NCBI GenBank assembly: GCA_009774655.1
Contig: VSOD01000061.1
Location: 1 to 14,595 of the forward strand
Length of the DNA: 14,595 nt
Source of the DNA: Lachnospiraceae bacterium
Lineage (GTDB): Bacteria > Bacillota_A > Clostridia > Lachnospirales > Lachnospiraceae
Direction: 5' to 3'
In this document: positions 6,234-13,991 of the stretch, piece by piece
Numbering within the stretch: position 1 is the stretch's first letter
Layout: each line of letters begins with the position of its first letter
Program-made: the position numbers and the translations under genes
The notes under the pieces: generated by a model
What the model saw: only the letters and a program-made list of their open reading frames with translations
The model's database searches: none
What the model was told of the DNA's origin: nothing

Positions 6234-8366
6234 TCAGCCTGATACATCGCCCTTTGTGAACTGCCTCTCACCTTTTACACACAAACACCTGCTTATGATC
6301 CTGGAAAGGCAATAATCCATAACCGACATCGCAACACAAAGTATAATCATATAAAATGACATTTTTTTAGAAACGATCCCCGCCAGAAATAACGCAAATA
6401 CATTCACAAACAAATTGAATAAGATCAAACGCCCATATATCTGCCGGAAACTGTGTCCGTGTAAATATTTTATCGTGATCGTCGGAAAAAAGGCTTTATA
6501 CCAGGCATATACTATCGCGGTCATAAACATCACCAAAAGCAAAACCATCAATATCATATTTAAGATCAGCTTGTTTCTACCGGCTTCTGCAATTCTGATC
6601 TCTTCCCCCTTTTGGTCATAGACTGATGCGACCTTATTTAATTCAGTGACATTATATTTTTGCGATACAGCCCTGATCTCTTTCAGCGCGCTGTATTCAT
6701 CATCAGCCTCTAAAAAGATATACCTCCTGAAGCATACAGCCAGAAAAGAAGGATCGACATTTCCTGTATATACGGTAATGATCGAATCTTCTATTCTGTT
6801 AAACTGATCGCCGCTGTAGCAGTTATAGGTAAAAAGATTCTGACTGTTTTCTATATAGATGATATTAATTTCCAGATCATCTATATCTATTTCGATTTCA
6901 TCCTGTCCTCTGGCTTCTTTATATATATTCGCAACTTCCATTTTGTGAAAATGAAACCACTCTTTAAAGGATTCTTCTATCGTATTTTCATATTCCTTAA
7001 ATTTTAAGGGCACTAATAGATTCAGGACATTATCCTTTTGATCTATCAGATCAATAACGTCTTTTCCATCTACCGATCTGATCGTATGCCTTTTTAAATA
7101 ATTTTCGTCTACTGTTATATTTTTCCCGTGAGGGGTATATAAATCTTCTGTTCTTTCTACGTTTAATTTATAACTATACTCAATATCTTCCGGGTCTTTT
7201 GCAGCAAAATTCTCTGTACCCGGCCGTTCGAAATTAAGCGTGTCCATAATAAATACTTTATCCAGATCGCTCAATTCCTGATATATCCGGAAAACTTTAT
7301 CGTCGAGTATCCCCTCCGCCGCAAGGTTATCCAGATAATATGATTCATATACGTTAAAAAGATTCCTGGCATTTTCCCACAACGGCAGGCCATCCAGATT
7401 TTCTCTTAATTTCATATTCTGGTAAAAAAACTGCTCACACAAAAAAATAAGCAATAAAACCAGCAAAATTCGTGAAAAATAAGATACAGCCATTATTTTG
7501 GTCAATCCTCTTTTTCTGCGGTTATGATCTGTCACAGTACACAATACCCGAAACAAAGGAATCGACAGCATAAATATTACGAAAACTGCAGCTGTATTTA
7601 ATTTTAACATTGCAGTAAAAACTGCAGGCAGCAGACCGGAATGCCGCAGACCGAAAAAGAAAGATCTGTATAGAATTCCACCCATAACCAGATTACTCAA
7701 AACCATAGTCAAAAGCATCGCCTTAAAAAAAGGCTTGTTTAAGGCGCGATAAATCTGAGCATCCGTATAACCCCATAAATGATGAACAGCTAAAGTTCTT
7801 TGGCTGACCGAATAATAGAAAAACAGGATCAAAACAAGCGCCAAAATATAAAAACAAATGATCGAAAAAAAAGAGACATCCAATGAAAGGACAGGATTTT
7901 TGAATCCCGTTTCCGTATAATCAATTTCACAATAGTCTTTGAGCTGTTCAGCCAGGTCTTCGATGAGATTCATATCATCCGCATCCACATATAATACATT
8001 TTTAAATCCGACGTCTAAAAGCTCTTCAAAATCATGTACTTTTATATCTCTGTTAAAAATAAAGTCCGGTAAAGATAATATTTCTCTATAGTTATCTCCC
8101 ATCGTAGAATAGATATCTATCTTATCGGAACTCCAAAAACTGTATTGCGCTATCTCCACTCCGTTTTCTGCTGAAAAATCTTTGATCTTTTCTAAAAATG
8201 CATCCTTCGGTTCAACCCTGTCATCCGTATACAGATGAAAATGAAAATATATGACGGCCTTATCCATTAACAATTTTTCTGCCGAACTGTTATTGATCCG
8301 CAGGAAAAAAAAGAGATTAAATAATGCAGTCAAGATAATAATGATTGTAACTGATTTCTTTGCCAT
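6234..8366 (-). CDS. FtsX-like / bacteriocin-associated integral membrane protein
   Basis: 710 residues. Predicted segments: helix at 5-23, external domain 24-163, helices at 164-186, 213-238, 250-275 and 292-311, a second large external domain 312-597, then helices at 598-622, 645-664 and 669-691. This matches FtsX/MacB-type permeases and the streptococcal 'bacteriocin-associated integral membrane protein' (DUF1430-type, putative immunity) group, which is my best assignment. An internal repeat supports two permease modules: LWGYTDAQIYRALN (197-210) resembles LHGHSFRQIYGRLI (635-648), each after a transmembrane helix. The ATG at 8366 has GAGGG 7 bases upstream. Divergent from a LytTR two-component pair that may control it. 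No ABC ATPase partner lies nearby, which is unusual for such permeases. The exact role (peptide immunity, export or sensing) is inferred. Confidence 0.6.
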   Translation of the reverse strand: MAKKSVTIIIILTALFNLFFFLRINNSSAEKLLMDKAVIYFHFHLYTDDRVEPKDAFLEKIKDFSAENGVEIAQYSFWSSDKIDIYSTMGDNYREILSLPDFIFNRDIKVHDFEELLDVGFKNVLYVDADDMNLIEDLAEQLKDYCEIDYTETGFKNPVLSLDVSFFSIICFYILALVLILFFYYSVSQRTLAVHHLWGYTDAQIYRALNKPFFKAMLLTMVLSNLVMGGILYRSFFFGLRHSGLLPAVFTAMLKLNTAAVFVIFMLSIPLFRVLCTVTDHNRRKRGLTKIMAVSYFSRILLVLLLIFLCEQFFYQNMKLRENLDGLPLWENARNLFNVYESYYLDNLAAEGILDDKVFRIYQELSDLDKVFIMDTLNFERPGTENFAAKDPEDIEYSYKLNVERTEDLYTPHGKNITVDENYLKRHTIRSVDGKDVIDLIDQKDNVLNLLVPLKFKEYENTIEESFKEWFHFHKMEVANIYKEARGQDEIEIDIDDLEINIIYIENSQNLFTYNCYSGDQFNRIEDSIITVYTGNVDPSFLAVCFRRYIFLEADDEYSALKEIRAVSQKYNVTELNKVASVYDQKGEEIRIAEAGRNKLILNMILMVLLLVMFMTAIVYAWYKAFFPTITIKYLHGHSFRQIYGRLILFNLFVNVFALFLAGIVSKKMSFYMIILCVAMSVMDYCLSRIISRCLCVKGERQFTKGDVSG

Positions 8367-8408
8367 GTGCTCACCCTCACTTTGTCATATGATCAAAATC
8401 TGTTTCCT

Positions 8409-8436
8409 ATTATCTTTATTTCCGTCACGGGTTCAA
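8409..8436 (-). promoter_or_regulatory. Predicted promoter of the 710-residue permease gene
   Basis: On the minus strand TTGAAC (8436-8431), 16-bp spacer, GATAAT (8414-8409). The -35 box lies within a small perfect palindrome GGGTTCAACCC (8429-8439). Confidence 0.4.
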
Positions 8437-8487
8437 CCCTTTTTGCCTCAAACGACATTTAACATCTGTTTTTGGTCAATTCGATTT

Positions 8488-8516
8488 TTGCATTTGGGAA
8501 TTCTATGTGATAAGAT
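8488..8516 (+). promoter_or_regulatory. Predicted promoter of the two-component operon
   Basis: TTGCAT (8488-8493), 17-bp spacer and TAAGAT (8511-8516), giving a short leader before the response-regulator start at 8554. Confidence 0.5.
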
Positions 8517-8553
8517 ATAGGCAGACAGCAGAGAATAGAGGGCCAGGTGGAAC

Positions 8554-9261
8554 ATGCGTATTCTGATTTGTGACGATGACACGCTGATGATTGAGCAATT
8601 ACAGAGATATATCGAATCCTACTTTAAATCAAACCATTTAAAATGTCCACAGTTGGATTCCTTTACCTGCGGTGAATCTTTATTGGCAGATCAAGAAGAA
8701 AAAGATATTGTTTTTCTGGATATCGAGATGCCCGGTATGAACGGGATCTATGTAGGAAATGAATTAAAAAAGGCAAACAAAAATGTCCTGATCTTTGTTA
8801 TCACCTCTTATAGTGAATATTTAGACGATGCAATGCGCTTTGACGTGTTCCGCTATCTCTCCAAACCTTTGGACAAACAGCGTCTTTTCCGTAATATGAA
8901 GGATGCCCTGATTTGTTACAATTCCATCACTGCCAAAATCCCTGTGGAAACCAAACAGGGGGTATACTCGCTTCTCACCTCGCAGATCATCGCCATAGAG
9001 GCTCAGGGGCGCAAAGTGATCGTACATACTACCCTGCAGGATTTCAACTCGATTCATACGATGGATCACTGGCTGAAACAGCTCCCTGAAAACAGCTTCT
9101 TTCAGACGCACCGCAGTTTTATTGTTAATTTCGAACATGTAGTGGACTTCGATCATTCCACCATACATTTATCAGACCAGCAAATTACCGCTTACCTGAC
9201 CCGTAGAAAATACAGTGCCTTTAAAAATGCTTATCTGCTGTATCTGGAAAGTATGAGGTGA
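8554..9261 (+). CDS. LytTR-family response regulator (AgrA/ComE-like)
   Basis: A cytoplasmic transcription factor activated by phosphorylation. 235 residues. The receiver domain (1 to about 120) has the acidic pocket D7-D9, phosphoacceptor D56 in VFLDIEMPGMNG (53-64), T84 in FVITSYSEY and K104 in YLSKPLD. The LytTR DNA-binding domain occupies about 135-233, with the typical FFQTHRSFIVNFEHV segment. LytTR proteins usually bind pairs of direct repeats upstream of peptide, bacteriocin or virulence genes. The downstream histidine kinase is translationally linked. The divergent 710-residue membrane protein is the obvious nearby target, but I found no clear LytTR repeat pair in the shared intergenic region. 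Confidence 0.92.
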   Translation: MRILICDDDTLMIEQLQRYIESYFKSNHLKCPQLDSFTCGESLLADQEEKDIVFLDIEMPGMNGIYVGNELKKANKNVLIFVITSYSEYLDDAMRFDVFRYLSKPLDKQRLFRNMKDALICYNSITAKIPVETKQGVYSLLTSQIIAIEAQGRKVIVHTTLQDFNSIHTMDHWLKQLPENSFFQTHRSFIVNFEHVVDFDHSTIHLSDQQITAYLTRRKYSAFKNAYLLYLESMR

Positions 9262-9266
9262 AATCT

Positions 9267-10574
9267 ATGGAACGTATCGCACTGCTTCCTTTTAGTCTTT
9301 TCAGCCTTTTTACAGAGGCCGTGATATTGTGGCAATACACATCCAGTCTTTTTATCCCCTCATACAGCGGTAAAATAAGGCTGGCGTTCATAAGCATTTC
9401 TTATACCATATTGTTTCTTCTTTCCCTGCCCGGACAGGCATGGATCAATGTCATCGGCTTTTTTGCGTTTAACATGATCATTCTTTATACCATGTTTCAG
9501 CTTAAGATGTTACCGGCATTTTTCCATTCTGCTGTACTTACGGCAATTCGGGAGATATCTGAATTTACCGTCTTTAGAATTATATCTGGATTCTTTCCGC
9601 ATTTTCCTTTGGAAACAGGCAATGGACTGGTTTTTTATGCAGCTTTCAGCAAAATTGTCTATTTTGCGCTCATTTACTCGTTTATTTATTTTCTCAAAAC
9701 AAAAAAGGCGCAACAGAGACAATACCTTCATCCCGAACTTCTTTTAATGCCAATCCCTGTTTCCTCTGTTTCTATTATGTTTACCTTCCTCGCGATTGGC
9801 GAAGCATCGTCTTTTGCCCCGCCTGTCGATTTTATGTTGACAATCTGCTCTGTTTTTCCTATTATGACGAACCTGTTCGTATTTGCGATCAACCAGTACA
9901 ATCAGAGAAAAAGCAGAGAATTCACCGAACTGCAATTATCGCTGCAGAAAGAGTCCGATTCCGCCGAATATTATGAACTGCTGCTATCACAGAACGAAAA
10001 TCAAAGCATCCTGATCCACGACATAAAAAAACACCTTCAATCCATTAAACTGCTGAATGAAAAAGGTGATCAGGATCAAATAAATGCCTATATCCGTCAA
10101 CTCCTGGAATCTTCTGACCTGAAGGAAGCCTCCAAAATCTGCGATAACGAAATGCTGAACGCAATCCTCTGCCGCTATCAACGGCGATGCGATCATAAAC
10201 ATATTATTTTCCATGCCGATATCAGAAGCGGCACCGTGCGGACTATTTACCAGCACGATTTAACATCATTATTCTGCAACTTATTGGATAATGCGATAGA
10301 TGCAGCAGAAAATATCCCTGATTCTTTTATTGAGCTTACGGTACGGAAAAAGGAAAATTCTCCTTTTATCGTTATTGTAATAATAAATTCCTGTCAAAAC
10401 GCTCCCATATATGATAAAGACGGACTTCCACTATCTCATAAGTCAGACAACGCCAGACACGGATTCGGAATCAAAAGCATAAAAAAAGTTGTGAAACAAT
10501 ATCATGGAAATTTACAAATGTATTATGATAATGCTTCGGGTACTTTCCATACAATCATAGCCTTGAGACAATAG
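9267..10574 (+). CDS. AgrC/ComD-like sensor histidine kinase (GHKL type)
   Basis: A membrane sensor that phosphorylates the upstream LytTR regulator, typically in response to an extracellular peptide. 435 residues from the ATG at 9267, chosen for GAGGTG 6 bases upstream; a GTG at 9258 overlapping the regulator's stop is an alternative (438 residues). About six to seven membrane helices fill residues 8-208, followed by a coiled dimerisation segment (211-260) with the phosphoacceptor H251 in ILIHDIKKHLQSI (248-260). The ATPase domain shows the N box NLLDNAIDAA (338-347) and G box HGFGIKSI (398-405). This layout is that of quorum-sensing kinases of the AgrC/ComD group. No AgrB-type processing enzyme or AgrD-type precursor is seen nearby, so the ligand is unknown. 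Confidence 0.9.
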   Translation: MERIALLPFSLFSLFTEAVILWQYTSSLFIPSYSGKIRLAFISISYTILFLLSLPGQAWINVIGFFAFNMIILYTMFQLKMLPAFFHSAVLTAIREISEFTVFRIISGFFPHFPLETGNGLVFYAAFSKIVYFALIYSFIYFLKTKKAQQRQYLHPELLLMPIPVSSVSIMFTFLAIGEASSFAPPVDFMLTICSVFPIMTNLFVFAINQYNQRKSREFTELQLSLQKESDSAEYYELLLSQNENQSILIHDIKKHLQSIKLLNEKGDQDQINAYIRQLLESSDLKEASKICDNEMLNAILCRYQRRCDHKHIIFHADIRSGTVRTIYQHDLTSLFCNLLDNAIDAAENIPDSFIELTVRKKENSPFIVIVIINSCQNAPIYDKDGLPLSHKSDNARHGFGIKSIKKVVKQYHGNLQMYYDNASGTFHTIIALRQ

Positions 10575-10622
10575 CCGCAGGGAAATTTGGCAGGTTTTGC
10601 AGGCAGCATTATTCGATCAGAG

Positions 10623-10835
10623 TCAGTCCACGGACGGCTGTCTTGCCGCAATATAAAGATCTATGTCCTCTACGATATAGTTGGCTCCCGTAGTATGCAG
10701 AGCCTCAAAGCAGGAATACACATACTCCCATATTTGATAGCGGGTGAAAAGTCCGGCCACCTGTTTGCCCGTCAAATGTCTGGCGTTTTTATAGATTTCC
10801 ACACAGTAAATGAGAAACTCACCTTGTCTGCTCAT
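10623..10835 (-). CDS. DUF3791 small protein
   Basis: 70 residues. It carries the DUF3791 pattern: an N-terminal EFLIYCVEIYKNA segment, then LTGKQVAGLF (21-30), and a conserved end EALHTTGANYIVEDIDLYI (43-61). The function of the family is unknown. It is last in a three-gene cassette, starting 2 bp after the stop of the 79-residue gene and with GAGGAG 8 bases upstream of the ATG. Constant association with DUF3990 genes suggests a shared job, for example a regulator or neutraliser of the ADP-ribosyltransferase-like partner. That role is inferred. No membrane segment or signal peptide is seen. Confidence 0.75.
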   Translation of the reverse strand: MSRQGEFLIYCVEIYKNARHLTGKQVAGLFTRYQIWEYVYSCFEALHTTGANYIVEDIDLYIAARQPSVD

Positions 10836-10837
10836 AG

Positions 10838-11077
10838 TTACGTCTCCTCTGGCATACGAAAATCCCCTGTCGCTTTTTCCTCATCAAACATATTGAACAG
10901 AGTAAGGGGGCTGAAATGCCATAGCTTTGTGTCCTCCTGCTCCAGCAGGGAATAGACTTTTGATTCATAAAACTCTCTTGATGCTGCCATTTCATCCAAC
11001 GGATAATTTTCACAAATCAAATTGATAACCTGCGGAACAAGCAGGGTCAAAGTTGCTTCAAATTTTTTATCTGCCAT
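10838..11077 (-). CDS. Hypothetical 79-residue protein of the DUF3990 cassette
   Basis: No named family that I can assign, but the segment TKLWHFSPLTLFNMFDEEKATG (50-71) is one I associate with small proteins found between DUF3990 and DUF3791 genes. The protein is acidic, probably helical and soluble. The start is the ATG at 11077, overlapping the DUF3990 stop by one base (TGATG), with GGAGGAGG 7 bases upstream, which suggests translational coupling; the in-frame TTG just before is less likely. A role as an antitoxin-like or accessory partner is possible but unproven. Confidence 0.7.
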   Translation of the reverse strand: MADKKFEATLTLLVPQVINLICENYPLDEMAASREFYESKVYSLLEQEDTKLWHFSPLTLFNMFDEEKATGDFRMPEET

Positions 11078-11568
11078 CAAAATTCCTCCTCCGGTACTGT
11101 ACCAATAAAGTGCAGATAAGACAATGCCTTCTCCGAAGTCAATACCAACTGATCATACAGCTTCCTGATTTTAAGCTGTTCCAATGTCTGCTCTTTCGTC
11201 AGGATACCAGCGGTATAGAGTGTTAATGTCCTGTACACATCATCATTGGCCACAGGCCCAAAGATAAAATCGCATACTTCACCCGCATAATTACCGGAGC
11301 GCTGATTTGATACGAAGTCCAGCCATGCTTCATCCGGTTTATCAAAGCGAAGAATCGAACATTCTGAAAAGGCAGTTGCCTCATCAATCTTGTAAATGCT
11401 GACCGCTCTTTGGCCCATTCTCCGGCGCTTTGTGACCTTATCAGCAAAGCTGACCGCCTGGCTCTTGTTCGTTATGGTATAAAAGCCAAAACCAAAATCC
11501 AGAAACCGATTTTGCTGAACCAGTTCAGGTTGGTCGACAATCACATTGCTGCCATGATATAAAATCAT
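11077..11568 (-). CDS. DUF3990 protein, ADP-ribosyltransferase-like fold
   Basis: 163 residues from the ATG at 11568, which follows GGAGGGGG by a few bases; a longer frame to 11604 lacks that support. The N-terminus MILYHGSN (H5), then LDFGFGFYTI (23-32, Y30) and a following alanine-rich helix (SQAVSFADK) resemble the first two ADP-ribosyltransferase motifs (H and Y). EVCDFIFGPVANDD (97-110) and the C-terminal DQLVLTSEKALSYLHF (139-154) are typical of DUF3990; E146 or Q140 could fill the third catalytic position. DUF3990 is, as I recall, grouped with the ADP-ribosyl clan; its substrate is not known. It is first in a tight three-gene cassette with two small proteins, a layout like a toxin with partner proteins. 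The enzymatic activity is inferred. Confidence 0.78.
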   Translation of the reverse strand: MILYHGSNVIVDQPELVQQNRFLDFGFGFYTITNKSQAVSFADKVTKRRRMGQRAVSIYKIDEATAFSECSILRFDKPDEAWLDFVSNQRSGNYAGEVCDFIFGPVANDDVYRTLTLYTAGILTKEQTLEQLKIRKLYDQLVLTSEKALSYLHFIGTVPEEEF

Positions 11569-11665
11569 ATATCCCCCTCCAATGCCTGTTTGACAATCAC
11601 ACATGCATCCCTACACAACAAATCTGATGCCTGTAAACACAGCTCGTCTTACCCGGTCCGCACAA

Positions 11666-13123
11666 TCATGACGCCGTCTTCCGCCCTGCGCTGCTCCCCC
11701 AGTTCAGTTTCAACAGCACAATCAACAACAAGATCGAACTCAGCGACCAGGTCAGCGGATACGCCCAGGAGATGGTCTTAAACACCGGGAACACCTGCAC
11801 TGCCAGCGTCACATACACAATACGCACGCCACACCAGAACAACAGCATTGTGATCATCGGCACGAATGCCTTACCGCACCCGCGCATAATACCGGCCACG
11901 CAGTGAGAAAACGCCAGCAGGAAGAAAAACGGCGCCACCGTTCTGGCGTGAATAACACCGTACTCCACCGCATCCTGCGAATTCACGAAAAACCGCAGCG
12001 CATAAGGCGCCCACAAATAGATTACCACACCCACCAGCTCCGCAAGTACCATTCCCGACAGAATACCGAAGGCCGCGCCCTTTTTGGCCCGGTCCTGTTT
12101 CCCTGCGCCCAGATTCTGGCTGATAAAGGTAGGCAGCACCATGGATACACTCATGATCGGCAAAAAGACAAAGCCCTCGATCTTGGCATAGGCCCCATGT
12201 CCCGAGATCGCATAAGCCCCGAAAGCATTGACATTGCTCTGGATCACGATATTACCGATACTGATCACCGAATTCTGAATCCCGGTAGGCAGCCCCTGTC
12301 CGATTGCCTGCAGCAAAATATCCTTGTGGAAAAGCGATTCACCGCCAAATACAGCTCCTTTCCGCGGGTGCAGAGAGCCAAACAGCCGTTTCAGGTCCAG
12401 GCGCACGGTCTCATCCTTCTCCCGGCACATCCGCACCAGACACAGCAACACACTCAGCCCCTGAGCGATCACCGTGGCCACTGCCGCGCCGCCTGCACCC
12501 CAGTGGAACACCGCCACAAAAAGCAGATCCAGCGCCACGTTCACCAGCGAGGAAAAGATCAGATAATACAGCGGATGCAGACTGTCTCCCAGCGCCTGCA
12601 TGATGGACATGCAGATGTTATAGAGAATTACCGTCGCCACGCCGGCAAAATAAATGCGGAAATACAACAGTGAATGAGGCATCACCTCCGCCGGCGTCTT
12701 CATCCACGTAAGCAGCGTCGGTATAAAGAGCAGTCCCGCCACTGTGGCCAGCACGGAGGATACCACGCCGAACAGGAAGTTGGAATGGATCGCCTTCTGC
12801 ACGCTTTTATAATCCCTGGCGCCATAGTACCGCGAGATGATGACCCCGCCGCCCACCGCGATCCCGTTAAAGAATCCGATGATCAGAAAAGTCAGGCTGC
12901 CCCCGGAACTGACCGCCGCGAAATTGTTATTGTCCGCAAAATTACCCACTACCCAGGCATCCGCCATATTGTAAAACTGCTGCAGCAGCTGCCCGAGAAA
13001 AAGCGGTATCGCAAACTGAATGATCTTCTTAACGATAGCGCCTTCGGTCAGATCGATGTTCTGCGCATGGCCTCCCTGTTTGTGATGTATATGAAAAAAT
13101 GTATGTTTTTTATTGTTACTCAT
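11666..13123 (-). CDS. MATE family multidrug/Na+ antiporter (second copy)
   Basis: A 485-residue, 12-helix exporter. The first half shows IIQFAIPLFLGQLLQQFYNMADAWVVGNF (34-62) and the second half the matching GLPTGIQNSVISIGNIVIQ. It lacks the long repeat-bearing central loop of the other MATE protein here, and the two are clearly different paralogues. The N-terminal tail before the first helix is histidine-rich (H7, H11, H13, H14, H19), which could bind metal, though this is speculative. The gene begins only 15 bp after the stop of the RelE/ParE-like toxin gene, and its only ribosome-binding-like sequence (AAAGGT) overlaps that gene's end, so co-transcription with the toxin-antitoxin pair is likely. 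Its substrate is unknown. Confidence 0.92.
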   Translation of the reverse strand: MSNNKKHTFFHIHHKQGGHAQNIDLTEGAIVKKIIQFAIPLFLGQLLQQFYNMADAWVVGNFADNNNFAAVSSGGSLTFLIIGFFNGIAVGGGVIISRYYGARDYKSVQKAIHSNFLFGVVSSVLATVAGLLFIPTLLTWMKTPAEVMPHSLLYFRIYFAGVATVILYNICMSIMQALGDSLHPLYYLIFSSLVNVALDLLFVAVFHWGAGGAAVATVIAQGLSVLLCLVRMCREKDETVRLDLKRLFGSLHPRKGAVFGGESLFHKDILLQAIGQGLPTGIQNSVISIGNIVIQSNVNAFGAYAISGHGAYAKIEGFVFLPIMSVSMVLPTFISQNLGAGKQDRAKKGAAFGILSGMVLAELVGVVIYLWAPYALRFFVNSQDAVEYGVIHARTVAPFFFLLAFSHCVAGIMRGCGKAFVPMITMLLFWCGVRIVYVTLAVQVFPVFKTISWAYPLTWSLSSILLLIVLLKLNWGSSAGRKTAS

Positions 13124-13138
13124 CTGCGTAGTATACCT

Positions 13139-13474
13139 TTATCTTTTCTCTGTGACTTTACCTTCCAGCAATCTCCTGCTTATATCCATGGCACTATATA
13201 GAACTCTTGTCACTATAACCTCCATGTCTTTTATAACATAAAAAACCGGGTAATTATCCATCACTAATTGCCGTAATCCCATAAACCGTTCCGGCTCGGA
13301 CTCCATGGGTTTTACTCTTTCAGGAAATACACGCAGCCCCTCAATGGCTTCTGCGATCCGATTATATTGTCCCATTGCATTTTCCGGTGCTTGAAGTTGT
13401 ATCGCAATATAATGATAGATTTCTTCCATATCAGCCAGCGCCTTATCAGTAATGCGTACTGTATATTGCTTCAT
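13139..13474 (-). CDS. RelE/ParE-family toxin
   Basis: 111 residues. A type II toxin fold: members are either ribosome-dependent mRNA interferases (RelE) or gyrase inhibitors (ParE), and sequence alone does not settle which. Seen: YTVRITDKALADMEEIYHYI (4-23) at the N-terminus, a helical middle with FPERVKPM, then GLRQLVMDNYPVFYVI (66-81) and VIVTRVLYSAMDISRRLL (86-103), the usual core strands and tail. Its ATG overlaps the antitoxin stop codon by four bases (ATGA), so translation is coupled. A MATE gene follows 15 bp downstream. Confidence 0.87.
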   Translation of the reverse strand: MKQYTVRITDKALADMEEIYHYIAIQLQAPENAMGQYNRIAEAIEGLRVFPERVKPMESEPERFMGLRQLVMDNYPVFYVIKDMEVIVTRVLYSAMDISRRLLEGKVTEKR

Positions 13475-13779
13475 ACCTGATTATTCTCCCTGAACTTCTT
13501 GAATGCTGAAGCTGCATTCTGCACCTTGCCGGCCCGCAGATCATCATAACCTTCCTGCAGCTTTGCATGGATTTCCTCCGCTGTCATCAAATCCGCATTG
13601 AGTACAGAAGGTGTATTAGGTAAAGTAACAGCAAATGGTATTCCTCCTGTCAGAGATATTTGATTAAGATACATATCTATAGCTGTTGACATAGGAATAC
13701 CTAATCTCGTTAATACAGCTTCTGCCCGTTGTTTTACAGCAGGGTTTACTCTTAAATTCAACGTTGCTGTCTTTTCCAT
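13471..13779 (-). CDS. RelB/DinJ-family antitoxin
   Basis: 102 residues. The N-terminal ribbon-helix-helix domain (TATLNLRVNPAVKQRAEAVL, 4-23, then LGIPMSTAIDMYLNQI, 26-41) binds DNA. The C-terminal region (about 65-102, with EGYDDLRAGKVQNAASAFKK) is the toxin-wrapping part common to this family. The ATG at 13779 has AAGGAG about 10 bases upstream. Antitoxins of this kind neutralise the toxin by direct contact and, with it, repress their own promoter; the inverted repeat inside the upstream promoter fits that role. Confidence 0.9.
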   Translation of the reverse strand: MEKTATLNLRVNPAVKQRAEAVLTRLGIPMSTAIDMYLNQISLTGGIPFAVTLPNTPSVLNADLMTAEEIHAKLQEGYDDLRAGKVQNAASAFKKFRENNQV

Positions 13780-13803
13780 ATAAACTCATCTCCTTCCGTA
13801 TTT

Positions 13804-13832
13804 ATTGTAACGTCTTTGTCGTTACTCATCAA
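13804..13832 (-). promoter_or_regulatory. relBE-type promoter with embedded operator
   Basis: On the minus strand TTGATG (13832-13827), 17-bp spacer, TACAAT (13809-13804). The inverted repeat GTAACG (13807-13812) / CGTTAC (13820-13825), separated by 7 bp, fills the spacer and touches the -10 box, a typical autoregulatory operator position. Confidence 0.62.
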
Positions 13833-13935
13833 TCCTTCTTTTGCTCTTTTTAACTTAAATCATTTTTTTGTTTCTATCATCATTCTTGGCAACGATTATT
13901 TTATCCAAATCAAATAATATGAATTACCAAAACAG

Positions 13936-13962
13936 GGCGGGCAACGTAGAAAATTGCCCACC
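13936..13962 (-). terminator. Hairpin downstream of the GH3 gene
   Basis: Arms 13936-13944 and 13954-13962 give a 9-bp stem (one G-U pair in minus-strand RNA) with a 9-base loop. A short T run (GTTTTGG) follows on the minus strand. It lies 30 bp after the GH3 stop codon. The weak T run lowers confidence. Confidence 0.45.
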
Positions 13963-13991
13963 ACATAAAATAGTCAGATTAAAATTTTTCA

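Noticed and set aside
8429..8446. GGGTTCAACCC followed by T residues, considered as a terminator or tRNA T-arm remnant
   Set aside because: The usable stem would be only about 3 bp with a normal loop, and no other tRNA arms are found around it.
8455..8500. Possible LytTR direct repeats (ACATTT / GCATTT; TTTTTG twice)
   Set aside because: The spacing (35 and 16 bp) does not fit the roughly 21-bp period expected, and similarity is limited to A/T runs.
8390..8520. Short hydrophobic plus-strand frame in the permease/regulator intergenic region, considered as a peptide precursor
   Set aside because: No ribosome binding site, and it covers the predicted -35 and -10 boxes of the two-component operon.
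11568..11604. Longer start for the DUF3990 protein
   Set aside because: The family begins at MILYHGSN, which directly follows a GGAGGGGG ribosome binding site; the extra 12 residues include that site.
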